From NCBI GenBank assembly GCA_016463265.1, contig JAEMRP010000008.1:3535-15193 (forward strand): a stretch of DNA of 11,659 nucleotides, written 5' to 3'. Each line of letters starts with the position of its first letter. Within the stretch, counting starts at the first letter, position 1. The stretch is from Microbacteriaceae bacterium. GTDB taxonomy: Bacteria > Actinomycetota > Actinomycetes > Actinomycetales > Microbacteriaceae. Positions 11,643-11,659 of the stretch are shown here, one piece after another. The notes below the pieces were generated by a model. It ran no database searches. It worked only from the letters and a program-made list of their open reading frames with translations, and was not told the DNA's origin. Both the position numbers and the translations under genes were made by a program.

Positions 11643-11659
11643 CAGATGAGCTCCGATTC
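11642..11659 (-). CDS. Possible last codons of opcA, cut by the window edge
   Basis: On the minus strand the last 18 bases can be read as five codons (E-S-E-L-I) and a TGA that overlaps the pgl ATG as TGATG. In actinobacteria opcA, which encodes an allosteric assembly protein of glucose-6-phosphate dehydrogenase, commonly lies directly upstream of pgl. The reading is inferred from gene order and the overlap only; five residues cannot identify a family, so no gene symbol is assigned. Confidence 0.3.
   Translation of the reverse strand, partial: ESELI
11651..11654 (-). promoter_or_regulatory. Ribosome binding site of pgl
   Basis: GGAG on the minus strand lies 8 nt before the pgl ATG and supports that start. 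If opcA extends to 11642 the site is inside its final codons. Confidence 0.55.

Overview
The window is an actinobacterial chromosome segment. It most likely comes from the family Microbacteriaceae, or a close relative with moderate GC; by eye GC is in the upper fifties of percent. The evidence is gene order and protein style: uvrA-uvrC-rapZ-whiA, then sodA, then gap-pgk-tpiA-secG-rbpA, facing pgl on the other strand. WhiA, RbpA and the actinobacterial type of UvrA finger all point to Actinobacteria. The sodA insertion between whiA and gap, and rbpA directly after secG, resemble what I recall of Microbacteriaceae. The species cannot be named from this sequence alone.

Layout. Positions 15-4711 hold the nucleotide excision repair genes uvrA and uvrC, overlapping by 4 nt. 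Positions 4724-6585 hold rapZ (nucleotide-binding P-loop protein) and whiA (LAGLIDADG/HTH regulator of division genes). Positions 6611-7237 hold sodA, a Mn/Fe superoxide dismutase. A likely intrinsic terminator sits right behind the sodA stop, so the first transcription unit probably ends there. Positions 7315-10570 hold gap, pgk and tpiA (lower glycolysis, overlapping or nearly so) followed by secG. rbpA (10579-10929) closes the plus-strand run. On the minus strand pgl (10926-11642) converges on rbpA; the two stop codons share a CTAG palindrome. The last bases may be the 3' end of opcA, the usual upstream neighbour of pgl.

How the genes work together. UvrA and UvrC act with UvrB (not in the window) in damage recognition and dual incision. 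Gap, Pgk and TpiA interconvert triose phosphates and 3-phosphoglycerate, while Pgl supplies the oxidative pentose phosphate pathway. SecG is part of the SecYEG translocon and RbpA binds RNA polymerase. The segment is compact: apart from the 77-nt sodA-gap spacer, all intergenic gaps are 25 nt or less. No stretch over 300 bases lacks a gene. I see no tRNA, rRNA, CRISPR array, insertion sequence or phage gene.

This is a conserved housekeeping region and I find no convincing new biological system. The best leads are an RbpA in which all four zinc-ligand positions known from Streptomyces are replaced, the shared-stop convergent junction, and the terminator that splits the run into two units.
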